A DNA stretch of 64,000 nucleotides from Branchiostoma floridae (taxonomy: Eukaryota > Chordata > Leptocardii > Amphioxiformes > Branchiostomatidae): NCBI RefSeq assembly GCF_000003815.2, contig NC_049991.1, forward strand, positions 16,724,776-16,788,775, read 5' to 3'. Position 1 is the first letter of the stretch. Every line of letters starts with the position of its first letter. This document shows, in pieces, positions 11,370-23,200 of this stretch. The notes below the pieces were generated by a model that ran no database searches, was not told where the DNA came from, and saw nothing but the letters and a program-made list of their open reading frames with translations. A program made the position numbers and the translations under genes.

Positions 11370-13113
11370 GGAAATAGTAGTGTGGCCATATTTCACTAAC
11401 TCCGCGTCGATGTAAAGGGTTGAGAGGTCGGTGGGACAACGCGTGATTTCTGCCGTCGGTAAACAAACTATCCGGAATAAATCGATTAGCTGCTTTCACG
11501 TCTGCACTTTTCCCACGATTCAGACATTATACTTAATATAATGCGTACGTGTGATACACATACGCAAAATAGGCGGAAGTCCAAAGGCAATCATGTAGTA
11601 ATAAAAAACAATCCTGCGTTTCGTTTCCGAACTACAGTGAAAAGACTATTGACGTCAGACGTTGCTCTTGACTTGTCAATATCGTATAAGTCAAGGATGA
11701 AAAGCATTCTACGTTCCGACGACAATCAGCCCCTTTCCCGATTTGATGAGCAACTGGAAAATTGTCTTAATACTTATACATACTCGAGCAATCAAAATAA
11801 ATCTCCAGTAATACAATGATTAACGCGCTGCCCAATCGAATCAGACGGTGTTCCCGTCGAACCCAGTTTTACAACCTCACGTGGATTGTTTATGACCTTA
11901 TCAATAATGTAAAGATAAGTTTAGCTTTGTCAGCAACACACATAATGCCGGGAGGTCAACCAAAGGTTTCTTTATAATCGAACAAAAGAACACGTTGAAC
12001 GGTTCGATGAAAGAAATGTAGCTTACAGGAATCCCTTACATCATATCAAAACCCTTCATACATTCTTGTATCGCCCGATATACTGCCTCATCAAAAGTGG
12101 GATTTCGTTTCTTTTTAGCTGAAATTCAACATCTCGTTTAGATCATTTTCGAGCCTACTATGTACACACCTTGCGTAAGTAAATAAAAATTCATCTAAAT
12201 TACCTTTATGTTTTCCTAAAGCGTGGGCAGAATATTATCACGTTAAACATTACAAAATGCATAAATGACGCCTAGAGAATAATTAACATTACGGTAAGAT
12301 ACAGTACATGTACACTTTTGAACATCTGACAGCTAACATTATTGTTTGGCTAGCATTATAAGTACGAGGGTCTCTTTATCCGTCGTCTGGGTACATGTAG
12401 AACAAAGCAAGAACACGTATTGGATGGGAGGTTGTTCCAACGGAACCAAGCTGATGTACAAAATACATCAAAGACGTGTATACACTTCTTAGGAGACAGG
12501 CGATGGAGGTTCAACTGAAGAGTTCATAATGCTTTATTTCAAAATCTTACTTCAAAATGTACTGTACACCAGACGTCTATTCACACGTTCCACGGTGTTC
12601 TGAAACTGTTTTTCTTAAGACAATGCAGGCAGTAGTTAAGTCATAAAATCCGTGTCTTACTTCATAAACTTCATAGGTTTATTTGCATTTAATTTCGTCA
12701 TTTACCGCATTAGCGGAGAACTAAATGCTTTTTAAAGGGCGCCATTGCATTAACAAATGGCACTATACCCATAAAGATACGCATGGCAGGGCTGTGGTGT
12801 TGCACTAAGGTCAACTTTTGGCTCAGTCTACATGAAACCTTTACCGGAAGGAAGGCAGAGCAAAGTGCGGCCCATTCGGAGAATTTGTCGGGTAGAATAT
12901 AGTAAGAAGGGGCGACAGGAATGTCGCTGTTGGTCGCAAACCGACTTGGACGTGAGGGTCTGTGCGACGGGACCTCCCAACCAATCACAGCGCACTTTGG
13001 ATCCTTCTAATCCCTGGTCTACAAATAATACTACAAGTATGACATCACAAACATCCACACTGTCAAGAATGACAGAGTACACATCTGGAAGAAGAAGATT
13101 TGTAGTTGGTGAT
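11370..13113. other. Non-coding stretch
   Basis: No supported gene. It contains one CRE palindrome (11650) and two TACATGTA palindromes (12305, 12392). A 96-codon frame at 12832-13122 has no recognisable features. Confidence 0.45.
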
Positions 13114-13254
13114 TTTATTTAAGATTTTCTAAGTCCATGAACGATACTTTTCTTAACTTTCTTGGTCGGAGCGGACGCCCGTGTGAGGTAGTCGGCAGTG
13201 CATTCCTCCATTCGCAAGCACCAGCCATGGAAGCCTGCTCCCAATTGGCGGACA
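13114..13254 (-). CDS. Possible terminal exon of an unrecognised minus-strand gene
   Basis: On the minus strand a pyrimidine-rich tract ends in a good acceptor (TTTCTGCTTTTTGCAG|TGTCC, exon starting at 13254). It is followed by open sequence that stops at 13121 in one frame or 13115 in another, and AATAAA overlaps the end (complement at 13114-13119). One frame ends in a lysine/arginine-rich tail (APTKKVKKSIVHGLRKS), the other in RPRKLRKVSFMDLENLK. I cannot choose the frame and recognise neither product. Acceptor, stop and poly(A) signal within 140 bp suggest a last exon, but chance is not excluded. Confidence 0.25.
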
Positions 13255-14739
13255 CTGCAAAAAGCAGAAATGAAAGAAATATTACAATAAACGAAGCCAG
13301 ACGGACAAAGATATACACAGTTGTCTTTATCTTTAATGTGTTGAAGTATAAAAGGTATTTACTTTGCAATACAAGCAAACAAACATGAGAAATGGCGGAG
13401 TAAAGGTAACAGCCGGACCCTACCCAGGCAGAAATACGATCGCAGACTCAGACGTAATTGCCCCCTTTAGATTGACACAAAATCCGGGATAAAACGCAAA
13501 ATACTCCGCTTTATCCTAAACCAACGTCGCTGACATTAGGCATGCTTGTTCTGGAATACACTAGTCTCGGGAAAATGCAAAGAAATTACAAGTTTTCCTG
13601 AAAATAAAGCGGAAAACTTGGAAAAATCCAGTGTTTGGATTTGAAGCCGCGCAGCTAGCAACAACAACCTTTGTGCAGCTTGCGGAGCGGCACTGTCTGC
13701 TGTGCAAAGACGCACCTTTCCGCCCAAATATCAACTAATCTCAGCCAAATTGTGGCACACAAAGCTCCAGATAACACCCTTGATATAGCACACATCTAAT
13801 AATCGGTAGAAATTGTGTCTTTTTGCCTGTTTCTGCCGAAATTTCCACCAGAGAAGGTCAAAAGGGTGGATGCAAATATGGCGACCGAGAAGGGATGACG
13901 CGATGGCAGAGCGTCGTCCTCAATCCAAAATAAATATTCCCTCAAAATTCGACTTTTACAGCGCATCAAATGATCCAAACTGACATATGTCAATCTGTGC
14001 ATGTCCTGGAATAATTTAGAAACTAATTTTTGCCCAGGAAGCGGCAGGATTTCGCGAAATTCGGCAAAACCTTGCAGATTTGTAGCAGCAGGAAATCGAC
14101 CTTAACGACCAAAATGGTGACGCGTCACAAGCGCTGTACTTTACCCAAACCTTGTCTTTCCCGGCGATTTACAAACTTCCTCACCTACAATCTCAACAAA
14201 ACTGAGACTAAGTACGTAGATTAATTAATACTTTCACATGCAGTATGTGTGTTGTCAGCTAAGTCTGCACAATTAGAGAAAACAGCGAGATTTATGAAGG
14301 AATTTTCCATAGCTGCATTCAAGAGACAAATTGACAGATCTCCGAGTTGAATCTCATTACAACACGTAAAGTTTGAGGCGCTCAAAAACCGCCACCAAAG
14401 CGAACCCAGGCGGGCAAAAACCTACCTATATGTCACCATTTTGTCCTCCTCTAACCCCCACCAACATTTTTAGTGTAAATTCAGCTATTTTGGGGAAATT
14501 TGGGATTTTTGGTGGATATAGCAGTGGAGGGCAAGATGGCGGACAGGCAGAAGTGTGTTTGTTACCCTATGTTTTCAGCCACCGTTTTCACCCCCAATAC
14601 ACACGGACAGACCGCCTTATGCTCTTACTAGTAGTAGAGGTATTTAGCTTCAAGGATAAAATACTAAAAAGCGCGATCCCTGCCGTAATAGTAAACACTA
14701 CACGATTATAGTCGGTGCATGGTGTTTTCACACCCCTAC

Positions 14740-14826
14740 CAATCGCCGAAAGTTGTCTCGCATTTCGTTGGCATCGAGGGTGAAGCCCCAAATCTTCCAC
14801 GACGGTAAAGCTAAAAATCTTGCCAT
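14740..14826 (-). CDS. Possible first exon divergent from the histone H1 gene
   Basis: A minus-strand ATG at 14826 opens 29 codons (MARFLALPSWKIWGFTLDAN...) that end at a donor-like GATTG|GTAGGGG at 14740/14739. It begins 72 bp upstream of the H1 box, so a shared divergent promoter is conceivable. The exon ends in phase 0, and I could not find a phase-compatible downstream exon in a uniquely favoured frame. The product is not recognised. This is a low-confidence lead only. Confidence 0.18.
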
Positions 14827-14897
14827 TGCGATAGCACAAGAGTCAAGGCTAGAACGCAGACGAGAAAGCCACAAGAAAGCGGTACATACCGACAAGG

Positions 14898-14904
14898 AAA
14901 CACA
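14898..14904 (+). promoter_or_regulatory. H1 box (AAACACA)
   Basis: This is an exact copy of the heptamer found upstream of most animal H1 genes, about 70 bp upstream of the TATA-like element, which is the expected arrangement. Its match in sequence, strand and spacing supports the linker-histone call. Confidence 0.75.
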
Positions 14905-14956
14905 GCTAGTGTGCAGGTCGGCCATTTTCGTCCATGTGTTTGTGTGTGTTTCCTCC

Positions 14957-14965
14957 GAGGTCCGC
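14957..14965 (+). promoter_or_regulatory. GGTCCGC element (H4TF2/HINFP-type site)
   Basis: GAGGTCCGC lies between the H1 box and the TATA-like box. In vertebrate H1.0 and H5 promoters this position holds an upstream conserved element resembling the histone H4 site (core GGTCC) instead of the CCAAT box of replication-dependent H1 genes. The resemblance is by core motif only. Confidence 0.45.
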
Positions 14966-14973
14966 AGTGCGGG

Positions 14974-14982
14974 TATTTAAAT
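14974..14982 (+). promoter_or_regulatory. TATA-like box of the histone H1 gene
   Basis: TATTTAAAT sits about 180 bp upstream of the start codon and downstream of the H1 box and GGTCCGC motif, predicting a start of transcription near 15005. A CCAAT (15133-15139) lies in the 5' UTR and is not at a normal promoter position. Confidence 0.6.
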
Positions 14983-15157
14983 CCAGGTGGCCGCGCCCCT
15001 CGGCATCACACGCAGACTCAGCACGCCACGAGACCGTCGTCTGCTCGACCAAACATTCAAATTTTCCATTCACTCCAGATCCGCCAAGCGTCGTCTGCGT
15101 TCTCCTCTCTTCTCTCCCTAGCTCTCCTCTCGCCAATCGGAAGCGCAGCCTGCCAGC

Positions 15158-16966
15158 ATGTCGGACTCAGCGGCATCGCCCACCAAGGCCAAGAAGGCGA
15201 GGAAGCCCAAGGCACCCGCCAGTCATCCAAAGTACGCAGGGTTTTTACTAAACGTTTTCTCTTTTTTTTATGATGGTGATATTTTTCCGGGTGTTCTTGA
15301 CTTTTTTCGCGCTGTTTGATTTCTTTTTTTTTTCCAGCTGTTTTTTTTTTTTCAATCGAAATCCGTGAGCGGCTTCCCAGCTGTTTTAGTCTGGGATTAT
15401 CACAGCTGTTCGCTGGCTTTAAATATAAGCTGGCTATTTTCGCTTCTTTTTCCTTTTTTTCTTCTTCTCTATTTTGCTTTTTATGTTCCGAAGATAAGAG
15501 TGTTTCATTTAATTGGCTGATTTTTACTTTTCATTCTTCAATACAACAAATAATGCCGAAAGAAAAGGCAGGCCATTTTTGGAAAGCTTTTGACGGTTAT
15601 TTTCAATGCCAAACTGACTTGTAAATGAAATTTAGTGATTGAACATTGAATCTTTAAAATTATTACTAAATTGATACCTGCTTTTTGCCATGTAATTGAT
15701 TGATATTTATCTTATATGATATATTTCGTATCATTGATTTGTTGATTATTACTAATATGATTCCTGCTTTTTTGTCTTGTGTCTCGTAACGCGGATGTGA
15801 CCCGAATTTGACCTGTTTTTTTTCTTTGTCTAGGTACAACGAGATGATCAAGGCTGCCATCTCCAACCTGAAGGAGCGAGGCGGCTCCTCTCGACAGGCC
15901 ATACTCAAGTACATCCTGGCCAACTACAAGATCGACAACGCCAAGCAGGCCAACGTGCACCTCAAACTGGCGCTCAAGCGCATGGAGAAGTCCGGTGAGA
16001 ATGTGTTCATTTTCAATCCGCTTCCATAGTTTCCAAGGAGACGTGTCAGATGGATGAAAAATGAGAAGAATTTGGCCAAATAGGGACAAATAAGTTGCCA
16101 TGGGATTTCAGTCAGTCTTTTGCAGTCTATTCAGCTATTACCGCCGGGCAGTCAGTTCACTCCTAGGCCAATTAATTCCTACTAGACCACTTCCATTCTA
16201 CTAGCTAGGTCGCCGATCGCGCTGTGACCTCGCTGCAACCGATTGTTTTTGTGACCCTTGACTTCATAATGATTGCATGTAAAATATAAATGTATGGCTA
16301 AGAAAACAAAACCTTCATTCAAATAGATGGAATTTGTGGAGAGCTCTGGCACATCCGATCGTAGCGAGGTCGGCAGCCTGGTGGAAAATGTGATTACGTA
16401 TTCACTTTCATTTGGTCTATTGTGTAGACTTAGTGTGGACTACTCGTAAATGCCTATCTGTATGATAAAAGGTTGAAATTTCATTGCTATCAGAAGGCCC
16501 ATGATTGTACAACTAGAATTGAGACATTTTGATTTAATTTTGAATATCGCACATGCGAAACACTCTCTGACAATACATTTGTCGTACGTGGGCACGTTGC
16601 CAACCAGCATCTCCTTCTTGTATTGCAGGTGACCTGAAGCATGTCAGGGGAAAGGGTGCTTCCGGCTCCTTCAAGGTCGGAAAGGAGGAGAAGCCCAAGG
16701 TCAAGAAGGTGAAGAAGCCCAAGCCAGCCAAGAAGCCAGCGGCCAAGAAACCGAAAGCCAAGAAGGCCAAACCAGCCAAGAAGCCAGCCAAGAAGGCAGC
16801 CAAACCCAAGGCAAAGGCAGCCAAGAAGAGTCCGAAGAAGAAGCCCGCAGCCAAGAAGGCAGCAAAGAAGACGCCAACAAAGAAGCCCAAGGCAGCGAAA
16901 AAGCCAGCAAAGAAGGCAGCGAAGACCAAGGCGAAGAAAACAACAAAGAAGGCGGGAAAGAAGTGA
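15158..16966 (+). CDS. Linker histone H1, H1.0/H5-like, three exons
   Basis: Exons 15158-15231, 15834-15994 and 16629-16966 join in phase to give 190 residues. Residues 1-22 are a short basic arm (MSDSAASPTKAKKARKPKAP...). Residues about 23-97 form the winged-helix globular domain: HPKYNEMIKAAI, GGSSRQAILKYI, then RGKGASGSFKVGK, which is the H1 signature ending. The remainder is a lysine-, alanine- and proline-rich tail of KKPAKK-type repeats that binds linker DNA and compacts chromatin. HPKYxxMI and SSRQAIxKYI resemble H1.0/H5 more than somatic replication-dependent H1. Introns split codons K25 and G79. There is no histone 3' stem-loop after the stop; an AATAAA lies 460 bp downstream. Introns plus polyadenylation indicate a replacement-type, cell-cycle-independent H1. 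The assignment to the linker histone family is firm; the H1.0 orthology is inferred. Confidence 0.93.
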
Positions 16967-17428
16967 TTGTATTTTCCCTGGACATTTGTGACACGTCATC
17001 ACTTCGTTGTATGAAGTGGTCGCTGTAGACATTCAAGTGTATATATATATTTGCATACGCGATGTGGACCGACCAACGATAGATGGCCGATTATTTTTAT
17101 CTCGTAGAGTCGTCAACAGATGTTTTATTTTAAAGACAGAAACCGCAGAAGGTTGTTATTTACAAATTTGACTGTATTGTTGATTATGAGCACAGATGTA
17201 TGTGGTGAGACCAGTGTCGAGAGAAAGTACACAAATGTTATTTTCTAACGTTGTGGGAAATGCAAAAATGATGCACCCCAAAATGCCATGAATCTTATTA
17301 CAATCACTGTGTAAAAGTAGGAACACGTTTCCTATGATGGTCGTCTTATTTGTGATGTTGCGAGCGTATTTATGATAGTCCGTCAGTACAGAAAGTTGGA
17401 CCAATAGAGTTACGTGAGTGCAAAATGA

Positions 17429-17434
17429 AATAAA
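17429..17434 (+). terminator. Polyadenylation signal of the H1 gene
   Basis: AATAAA in GAAATAAAATTTTC, about 460 bp after the stop codon. No earlier canonical hexamer or stem-loop processing site was seen, so this is the probable 3' end signal. Confidence 0.5.
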
Positions 17435-18649
17435 ATTTTCATGGACATCTTAAGTTACCTTGTTTGCAGTTTTCATGATGGCAGTTTGCATGATGTTGAT
17501 TGTGCAAAGATATACACGTGTGATCAAAGTCAAAAAGATGGCAGCGATTGTAAACTTGCAGCAAAAACAGTTTCAATGGCTGACAACCGACCCGACAAAA
17601 GTTAAAAGAAAATCAGAAATATCTGTCACAAAGGGCAATTAAGGTCAAACCGTTTGAATGTTGACCTTTAAGACACTATTTTCACGGGCTGCGACCTCGC
17701 TGCGATTTAAATGGGATTTTAACCCTTGATTTTACACTGTAAAGACAATAAAGCACACAAAGCGTTAAAACCTTATCTGTCAAATCAATCACTAGTAGTA
17801 GCAGCGCGGTGATAGCAGAAGTATGGGAAGTAATTGTCATACAGTAAAAGGGCACCATTGGCATGTCAACCATTGAGACCCCGATTCAACATCTCGCTGA
17901 ATTGAACTTGAAAATGACGCAAACTTCATAATTTAGAAAGCAAAATGTGAAGTATGACTTAAAGACAACAAAGCGTATTAATTAATCATTTAGTTAATGA
18001 AATTCGCTGAACGATCTGTGAAACCTCTCAGTTGCCTCGAGGTCGCTGCCCTTGCGCTGTAATAGGGATATGAAAATATCTATTACAAGTGCACGCGTCT
18101 GGCTTCTCCATGCACATAACAGCTGATGGGTGACCGGTGACGTCACTGAACAGACGCCAATTTGTTCCCATGGGTACCAAAACAGTAATAATGTTGTCGA
18201 CCGCATGGCGGCGTTGTGACAATTTCTAGTTCGGAAGCTTTGTTAAGCCGCACAGATTCTATTTTATGGATACCTTACCCAGTAAAAGCAAAGCTTTACA
18301 TGTGGTATGTGAAAATATCCTTTTGTCTGTCAGATATAAACTTGTCACAGCTTGGAAACTTCAATTCGGTATTTCCGTATAGCTGCTACAGTACCGTGAG
18401 TGTGCCGGCAAAAGAACAACGACATATATTATATAATCAATTAGATTATTTAGGTACACATGTATAACAAAACTGGAAGTAGGTCAAAACGCCTCCAAAA
18501 CCGGATCCTTGACTTTATTTGGATCTACAATTAGCTCGACATTTCTGTTTGCTATTCTTCCTGTGCTCCGACTCAGATTTACCGATGGCACAATTTACTA
18601 GTATATCTATTATCTATTTTAGTTTTCTTCAAGACAGGGTCACCAACTT
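17435..18649. other. Intergenic stretch
   Basis: No supported gene. It contains a CRE palindrome at 18138-18145. Confidence 0.5.
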
Positions 18650-18972
18650 CAGTGTAAAACACTGCTTTACAGTATAGTAGGACACTGCTTTACCCAAGAC
18701 AGTATCAAAAAGGCCAAAGCACCCAAAGTACCTAACTGGTCACCGGATACTATTTTCCAACTGTCCAAGCAGAGGTTGAGTCGCGGAGATATAGTAGTCG
18801 GGATTTTACCGAGGGATTTTTACCGAGAGGAGCGAGCCGGTAAAAATCCCGACTACTACTACTAGTATATCTTCAAGGCGCGACTCAATCTCTGTTTGTA
18901 GACTGATAACCGGATACTGCTTTGGCCATTTTGATACTGTCTTCTGCCACTGGTAAATCTGCAAAATCTGAT
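18650..18972. mobile_element. Nested MITEs: older element split by a second one
   Basis: The outer arms AGACAGTATCAAAAAGGCCAAAGCA (18699-18723) and its near complement (about 18919-18943, continuing into GCCACTGGTAAATCTGC) belong to the CTCCAAGCAGAT family. Into its middle is inserted a second MITE, 18774-18901, with ends TCCAAGCAGAGG / CTCTGTTTGTAGA and a long internal hairpin (GAGTCGCG..., GTAGTCGGGATTTTTACC). The inner element relates to 2532-2663. The nesting orders the activity of the two families. Confidence 0.7.
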
Positions 18973-19410
18973 CAACGTCAGATTACGCCTTCCGGATCAT
19001 TAGTCAGCAATCCCCAGGGCATTACTGAGTGCAGGAGATAATCGCAAGAGATCTTTATCTGTTACGAGTCGGATTATCGGTTCTAAACCCCCTACTGTTT
19101 ATTATCGATAAACCGCACAGATTTCGAACCTCTTGCTGTTTATCACTGATACCAAAGTCTTTGGTTCCCTCTGCGTAGGAGAATGAAGTACCATTGATCG
19201 CCTTATAGCTTATGCAAGTTATACAAATGTTTTAATTTCTTTAGTACATCATTGATATAACCAGACAGTAAGTACAAATATTTGATTTAAAGCGTCGACA
19301 AAGTAACTCGGTGTGTGAGCCTTTCTTGTTCTCCGTCCAGTCAAAACATTTTTAACAAAAGAAAAACAGCAAGAACAAACTGGAAGTTATTTTAACCGAG
19401 TGGAGTCGTA

Positions 19411-19583
19411 TTAATCTCCAAGCAGATTCTTCCGTGGCATAAGACAGTTTCTTAAGGTGGGGAAGGAGTTTAGCCGGCAGAGGAATAAAATCCGCGTGGC
19501 CAATTTTACTCTTCTGCCGGTTAAACTCCTTCCCCACCTTATGTTACTGTCTTATGCCACGGAAGAATCTGCTTGGAGATTAA
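19411..19583. mobile_element. MITE, CTCCAAGCAGAT family, intact, 173 bp
   Basis: This is an almost perfect inverted repeat over its whole length: TTAATCTCCAAGCAGATTC at the left, its complement at the right, and GGTGGGGAAGGAGTTTA...TAAACTCCTTCCCCACC inside. The direct repeat AGTCGTA flanks it at 19404-19410 and 19584-19590. High arm identity suggests the youngest copy in the window. Confidence 0.88.
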
Positions 19584-20267
19584 AGTCGTACCTAGTATAA
19601 TTGGGCATTTCTAGCAACCTGCACAGGAAAAGTATATCCTGTCACACCCATTCAAACAATGGACTCTACCACACAGACGTCATCGTCAGATGCTCAATTG
19701 TAATTGGTCTATCACTCCCAGGGGAATGGCAGAAGAATCCATTTCATAGGGGTGACTAGTTGGAGGAAAATCGGCATAGCGTAATCTGTGTATCCTATAA
19801 TTTCATTGAAAGTTCCGATGACCGAAACGATATTTGGTAAGAGTGAAGAACTGCAATATGTTGACGAGAAAGGACGCGTATAAAAAAATCAACCTCCACG
19901 GAAAATGGACTGGTCCGCACAGACCATGTTGTTGTATCGTCGGTCGGCCCACTTTCACTCAGTCATATCACATTCACTTCCTCGTTGGAGGCACACACTA
20001 TTTGTCGCACAAACATCGTGCTTTCAGTTTCATCAGGAAGGTGTTCGGCTTTAGAGAAATGGTGGTGTCAAACGGGAGGATCTGATGTGGTTCGGACGTT
20101 TTTCTCCAAATGATTGTGCACCTGCGCCCGTCACGGATAGCCAAATAGCAAAGTCGGTCCGTGTGCAGCGTTAGACAAACCTATCCAGTCATCGCATACA
20201 CAGCTAACAACCACGGCCTTTCTAGCTCGTTTGTCTCTCCAAAGATTTCGTCTAAACTGGCGCAGAA
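19584..20267 (+). promoter_or_regulatory. 5' flank and 5' UTR of the PH-domain gene
   Basis: The stretch directly upstream of the ATG at 20268 is more CpG-rich than the surroundings and contains no exon that I can define. No TATA box is evident close to the start. The transcription start cannot be placed from sequence. Confidence 0.35.
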
Positions 20268-23200
20268 ATGGGTACAGAAGACCCGGAACCCGAGCTGAAA
20301 TTTGAGGGATTCCTCACCAAGCAAGCCAAAATGGTAAGTGCCTTTTTCAAGCCACCGTTGAGATTATTTGTTTGACGTCAATCGACCAACCTTACAACTT
20401 TTTCTCTCAACCCGGAAGTAACTTAAAGGCGAATATGTATTAATTTCTGGCTCCTACGACGTCGCCCAACGTAAACAGCTTTGCGTATTTCGCAAATGAA
20501 ACGGCGCCAAAATATTCCTGAAGTCCGAGCACGCTAGACTCATCTATTTGAACGTGAGCGGACTAGATATTGGTCCATTTTCTACATCAGATCGCAAAGT
20601 TCTATTAAACCCGCACACAAAGGCACCAGTATAAATGATGATGGAAATGCACCACGCAATGTTCTTGTTTCGTTAAGGATATTGGCTTTTATGTATGCTA
20701 CAAGAATGACAAACGCGTATGGTAAGCGGGGTGAAAATGTCAGAGCGGCGGACATGATTGGAGAGCAGACAGAGCACATGTGATTGCCGTCAGTAGAGGA
20801 CTAGTAATTGAGCAGGGAGAAACCATTTCGGCGGCGTCTACACAACTTCCACACACCAATTTTACAGCCTACTGATTTGAAATGATATGCAAAAAATTAA
20901 GCTTCATTTCCCGTGATATCCCACAACGATAGTACTGATAGCAAACGTTAAATCTCAGGGTGTCTAATCTGACGCAAATACATGATGCAAATAGTAAAAC
21001 ATATCAATAATTGCTTTAATGTTCAAGACAAAAAATGACATTGTGAAGATCTCATTTTTTAGTCTTACTTTATCCAAGAAAAAACAAACAACCAAGTTGT
21101 CTTGCACAACGCTTCACTGGTTGTGCAACTTGAGAGAAACTTAATCCACTTCCTCTTTTTTACCCCCAAGCCAATTGTCTTCTGCACGCCTGGGTTTTCC
21201 CCATCATTACTACCTTAATTGTAGGTTTTCCCCTTGAGTAATTCTATGCAAATTTATATCTTTGTGACAGGGTTATACCGTACACATCAACTGAATGAAG
21301 GAAATGTGGTACTGCAAAAATCGACATAAATGTCATTTATTTATTGAGATTAACTATTGAAACTATTCAAAACTATTGCAGACAATGCAATACATGGCAC
21401 ACCCAGGCAGAATAGCTCAGTGATATTGGGTGCCAAAACATGCATCCATTTACAGAAATGTCATAGTGCCATAGGAATAATCATTGTCAACATACTTGAA
21501 AAGATTGATCTGAAATGTTCCTCTTTGATTTTGGGTCCTCTGTCTTAACTTCCTCTGCTTCCTTTATCCAGAAACTGAAGGCACCAAAGAAGTACTGGTT
21601 TGTTCTGAAGAACAACACACTCAACTACTTCAAGACTTCTTCAGACTTATCGGTAAGCATGACTAGGATGTAACGTTACATGTAGTACCAGTTTTATATA
21701 AGTATTTGGGAAAACAAAAACAAAAACAGCTACAGCAATTTGTGAATATTGAAAATGATATGCACATAGATATAACTTAGTAGTACCAAAGAAATCTGAA
21801 AGAAAAGTGATTGATACAATTAGTAATGACAGCAATTATCATACAGGAAATATAGATAGTTTTATTCCACAACAACTGTACGGGGTACAAAGTATGGCAT
21901 CTACATAACTACAGTTCTATAACTTAACGCTTATCTAACTAATACAGAAGTTGTAGTATGGGATAAGTTTCTTACAGTTATTGGAGGCTTTTCCGATGTC
22001 AACAGTTCAAAATTACTGAACAAGGTGGCTCCTTTAATGTGGGTATCTACCTAATGCAAGAATAATGTTACACTAGTATATTCACACTCAAGATTATACA
22101 TTTCCTAGGCTGGAGTTCAAAATTTTGTTTTTGACGCTGAGTGGACTTTAATCAGCCGACACTTGGCATTGCGAGAGGGACGATAAATATTTGTCAGTCA
22201 AAGGAATGCAACCTTTGGACCCAGTTTGCAGTTTACAGTTGTTACAGTGTTTAGGGTTTGAGATATACTGCTGTTTGTTCTGCTACTAGAGTCCTGCATT
22301 TATGTTTAAACAATTGATAGCTTAATTGTGCTGGAAGTAACAAAATGAAACAGAAGTGTTCCGTTCCCACAATCTCAAGGAAAACCAGTATTGGGAATGG
22401 GGAAGTAGCCATTCAGAAGTGAAACTCACATTTAATCACATACTGCCTCAAGAAAGGTGATGATCCAAGGAATCATAGTTGAAGTTGAAGTTTACCCCTA
22501 AGATAGGGTCATTGCAGAAAACTGATTGGACTGGAGCCATTTTAGTTTCACTTCTGAAGACAACTACTAATACCTTCCTACACTTTACATTAAATTTTGG
22601 TATTCATTTCAGGTTCTTGCAGGATACAAAAAAAAAAAAAAAAAGAATTTCTGCTACAGTACCAAGGTCAAAATTGACCTTGACATTCGTCTTCCCAACA
22701 CCTACCCAAATATCAAATATCATTTTGTAATCCATCCAGAGGTTCTTGAGTTATGCTGACTACAAAAATCTGGAAACACAAACAGACAAACAGAAAGACA
22801 GACACACCCAAAAGTATAGCTCCATTTCTCATGGAGATAATAAAGATGTTCGAACTATCCTTCACTTAAGCATTTTTATTCCTTCACATCTAGCCTGAAT
22901 GTTCAGCTGGTTAAATACATGTATATCGATATAACTTCATTCTGTTTCCCACAGGACGAAAATCTCCATGGCTCTGTGGATTTTACCCAGGTGAGCTCGA
23001 TACACTATTTTTTCTCCATGAAATATTGATCGCCGTCCATCGCTAAGAGAATTTGTATCACAGCACACGCTGTGACTGTCTCTGCAAACTGCCTGCCGTG
23101 CCTAATTTGTGGTCGGTGCAGAATTCATGTTGTGGATTATTCATGAACAGATGTCTGTATGAAGGTCGGAGGAAAACTTGCTCGAGTGTGACTTTGAAAG

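Noticed and set aside
16490..17036. Long minus-strand frames rich in Leu, Phe and Trp opposite the H1 tail
   Set aside because: They are complements of the lysine-rich AAG repeats of the histone tail, not genes.
16967..17060. Search for a replication-dependent histone stem-loop after the H1 stop
   Set aside because: No GGCTCTTTTCAGAGCC-like hairpin is present; the gene appears to be polyadenylated.
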